This document shows positions 61,849 through 64,000 of a DNA stretch of 64,000 nucleotides, one piece after another; positions within the stretch are counted from its first letter, which is position 1, and each line of letters starts with the position of its first letter. The stretch comes from JACMLD01 sp963705285 (GTDB lineage: Bacteria > Bacteroidota > Bacteroidia > Chitinophagales > Chitinophagaceae): positions 2,170,001 to 2,234,000 of the forward strand of contig OY970066.1 of NCBI GenBank assembly GCA_963705285.1. The letters run 5' to 3'. The position numbers and the translations under genes are program-made. Under the pieces are notes generated by a model, which saw only the letters and a list, made by a program, of their open reading frames with translations, was not told the origin of the DNA and searched no databases.

Positions 61849-64000
61849 TTATAGTTTGAAGCGCTTTGTAATGGCCGCTATATCTTTTTTGAACGAGACC
61901 AGGCTATCCTGCTCCTGTTTAATAAAACCATTGTTTTCAAGACTGCCGGTAACTGTATCCATTTCCTTCCGGTTTGCATACACCATCTTGCGGAAAGTAT
62001 TAGTATAGTCTTTAGCACGGCTGTCGTAAATACCTTTCACCATCCATTCTTTGGTATACATGGCCTGCTGCAGCAATTGTTTTAGTGAAGCTGTATTTTT
62101 TTTCAGGTTAATGCCATAAATGGTTTGCAATGCTGCCAGTGCATGTTGCAATTTTTGGGTAGGATACAACGCAGCCTGTTTTTTATAAAACCCATGAATA
62201 CCGGCCCAGTTTTTTATTTTTTTAGTACTAACCTGTAGTATTAATTTATCCAGTTCCATTGCGGGAATAAGTTGCCCGCCCGCATTTATCCATGATGGTA
62301 GTTTGATGGCAGACGGCAGATGCGACTGTAAAGCAGCAGCATCTTTTATTTTATTGATTCCAATGAAGGAAATTACTTCTGCCATGGCGTAATAGTTTAC
62401 CAGTTCCTTGTACAATTGATAGGCAGGTAAAGCTTTTATCAGCAACACGGTGCGGTCGCTGTTTTCAACGCCGGGTACCAATAGTTCCAAATCTTCTACA
62501 AGGGAGTCGTTGCTTTCCAGTAATTTTTCTCCTGTCTTTTTAAGGTCAGCCGCACCCATGCGTTGATTGAATTTTTTTGCATAGGCATTGCCCACTATCG
62601 TTTTCATCAATTCAAGCGAGTGAATAATTTCATTGATGCTGTCCGGCGCGAGGAAGTTGTATTCAATCAGCTGAATTTTATCGGTACGTTTATCGCGGTC
62701 TACGTACTTCCATGAATTGCGCGCCAATGCGTACATGTTGTACATAAACCAATAGGCGGGCATAATCATCAGATGATCCTTACTCGCATCGTTGCTTACC
62801 AGCGAAAACGGAAAGGTGATATTCAATTCCGCCGGGTAATCTCCTTTGGCCAGGATGCAGAAGCTGGCAAAAACGGAGTTATGCTTGAGGCTTACGCAAA
62901 GGCCCGGCCAGAAGCCACGCCCGGCAATAATTTCACCGTCGGGGCTGCGCGAATTGTGGTTAGAACCAATGGTGGCCCCGGCGGCCATATTGCTTTGCCC
63001 CATTACCAGGGCAGCGCATAAAAAGGAATTGTTGTGGTGCTGTTCGTGCGCCGGAAAAATAAGCGAGTTCAACACCTCACAGCAGCTAATAGTGGCATTA
63101 TTGCCCAGGTAAGAATTGATAAGCCTTGCGCCGTATTTCAATTGAGAATGCGAAGCCATAAAAAACCGCACCGCCTTTACGCCGTAAAAAATACGGCATC
63201 CTTCATTGATGATGCCATTAACCAGTTCGCAACCTTCGCCCACCTGCGACTTTGCATGAGCGTTAGAATTGATAGTGAGGTTTTTTAATTTGTTAGCGCC
63301 TTTTATATAGGCATCGCTTCCAATCCATACATCTTTTATGATAGCGCAGTTTTTGATGACGGTGCGGTCGCCAATTTCGCCATAGTAGCCGCGGTGTTTG
63401 TCGAATTCATTATCCGTAAACTGTTTAAATGCTTCCTGCAAAGGCGCATTGTCGCGAAACCTGGTCCATAACCATGCGTCACCGGGCAGCATTCCATCAA
63501 ATGGTATGATGCTTCTGCCACCGTTTTCATTGCAGACCTCCAGCCAGATGCGGTTGGCCTCATCTTCGCCATCCTTTACAATACCATTCCCAAAGCGGGC
63601 ATAATCGGTGGTGGCCAATTCATGCACGTTTACAATCATGGCATCGTTACCAATAATATAATGCGAAAGGTAATTGCAATTATCAATCACCACATTGTTA
63701 CCCAGGTCTGAGCTGATGATGGTGCTGTTGTACAACCCAACCGGCCTGCGCAGGTTGTGGAATTCAAGATAAAAAGGTTCCAGCCGGCCAATGCGAACCA
63801 GTCCAAAAAATTTACAGCTTTGTACCAGTTCAGGTGTAAATGCATCAGAAACCAATATTTGGTTCCAGTCGTCTGAGGTATTTCGGTTGCGTACCAGCAC
63901 TTCAATTTCGTAAGCGGTTAACTTGCGGTAGTTGATCGTGTTTTTGTTTTGCTGGTTGCGCAGGTAATATTCGTCTTTACCTTTTGGCAGAAAACCGGGC
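61849..64000 (-). CDS. DUF4954 protein (left-handed beta-helix), 5' end outside window
   Basis: The frame is open from the window edge to 61849, giving at least 717 residues. It begins in the window with PGFLPKGKDEYYLRNQQNKN and continues YRKLTAYEIEVLVRNRNTSD. The N-terminal half carries hexapeptide-like turns of a left-handed beta-helix (VVIDNCNYLSHYIIGNDAMI, IKDVWIGSDAYIKGANKLKN). The C-terminal 300 residues are helical. The family is typical of Bacteroidota and resembles sugar-nucleotide acyl-/pyrophosphorylases, but its activity is unknown. The GTG at 63900 is not the true start, because the family motif continues upstream of it. Confidence 0.88.
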   Translation of the reverse strand, partial: PGFLPKGKDEYYLRNQQNKNTINYRKLTAYEIEVLVRNRNTSDDWNQILVSDAFTPELVQSCKFFGLVRIGRLEPFYLEFHNLRRPVGLYNSTIISSDLGNNVVIDNCNYLSHYIIGNDAMIVNVHELATTDYARFGNGIVKDGEDEANRIWLEVCNENGGRSIIPFDGMLPGDAWLWTRFRDNAPLQEAFKQFTDNEFDKHRGYYGEIGDRTVIKNCAIIKDVWIGSDAYIKGANKLKNLTINSNAHAKSQVGEGCELVNGIINEGCRIFYGVKAVRFFMASHSQLKYGARLINSYLGNNATISCCEVLNSLIFPAHEQHHNNSFLCAALVMGQSNMAAGATIGSNHNSRSPDGEIIAGRGFWPGLCVSLKHNSVFASFCILAKGDYPAELNITFPFSLVSNDASKDHLMIMPAYWFMYNMYALARNSWKYVDRDKRTDKIQLIEYNFLAPDSINEIIHSLELMKTIVGNAYAKKFNQRMGAADLKKTGEKLLESNDSLVEDLELLVPGVENSDRTVLLIKALPAYQLYKELVNYYAMAEVISFIGINKIKDAAALQSHLPSAIKLPSWINAGGQLIPAMELDKLILQVSTKKIKNWAGIHGFYKKQAALYPTQKLQHALAALQTIYGINLKKNTASLKQLLQQAMYTKEWMVKGIYDSRAKDYTNTFRKMVYANRKEMDTVTGSLENNGFIKQEQDSLVSFKKDIAAITKRFKL

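Overview
The window looks like a chromosome segment from a Bacteroidota bacterium, most likely a member of the Chitinophagaceae or a close relative. The evidence is a type IX secretion C-terminal sorting domain, a DUF4954 protein, tandem DUF2807 proteins, a TonB receptor behind a TPP riboswitch, TTG-N19/20-TAnnTTTG promoters, and few Shine-Dalgarno sequences. No species can be named from the sequence alone.

Layout. 1-12.4 kb is a catabolic/accessory stretch. It holds an XRE regulator, an ATPase-nuclease gene framed by palindromes, secreted GH2, GH42 and GH29 glycosidases, a VOC protein and a frameshifted AraC/GlxA-type regulator. 12.8-17.7 kb holds two convergent MacB/FtsX-type ABC permeases. 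17.9-34.9 kb is a mobile defence island. It is bounded by a 133-bp direct repeat made of the 3' end of a large serine recombinase gene, and its right end reads into a tRNA-Gln gene. It carries a two-gene nucleotidyltransferase system between 56-bp direct repeats, decayed gene fragments, an SF2 helicase, an AAA ATPase + HNH pair (Septu-like layout), and a compact four-gene operon on the opposite strand. That operon encodes a double-GHKL histidine-kinase-like ATPase, a receiver protein, an HNH nuclease and a TaqI-like adenine methyltransferase. 34.8-64 kb is mostly core genome: two tRNA-Gln genes, cyanophycin synthetase, efp-accB-accC, ispH, a GH13 amylase, a Deg protease, acyl-CoA reductase/ferredoxin, ddl, a PASTA protein, rhodanese, a TonB receptor, two DUF2807 proteins, initiator tRNA, era, der, a T9SS cargo protein and DUF4954.

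How the genes work together. The glycosidases look like periplasmic or surface enzymes for galactoside- and fucoside-containing glycans, but no SusC/SusD pair is present. The four-gene operon (1-nt gap, then two 4-nt overlaps) suggests a phosphorelay-controlled restriction system. This is the best candidate for an under-described system here. A second unusual theme is that almost every gap between core genes from 35 to 60 kb contains a heptanucleotide-periodic array, each with its own word and often arranged as inverted arms. Such arrays are absent from the accessory half.

Sequence quality. Three genes (AraC-type regulator, recombinase remnant, accB) carry single-base frameshifts. AccB is normally essential, so at least that one may be a sequencing or assembly error.
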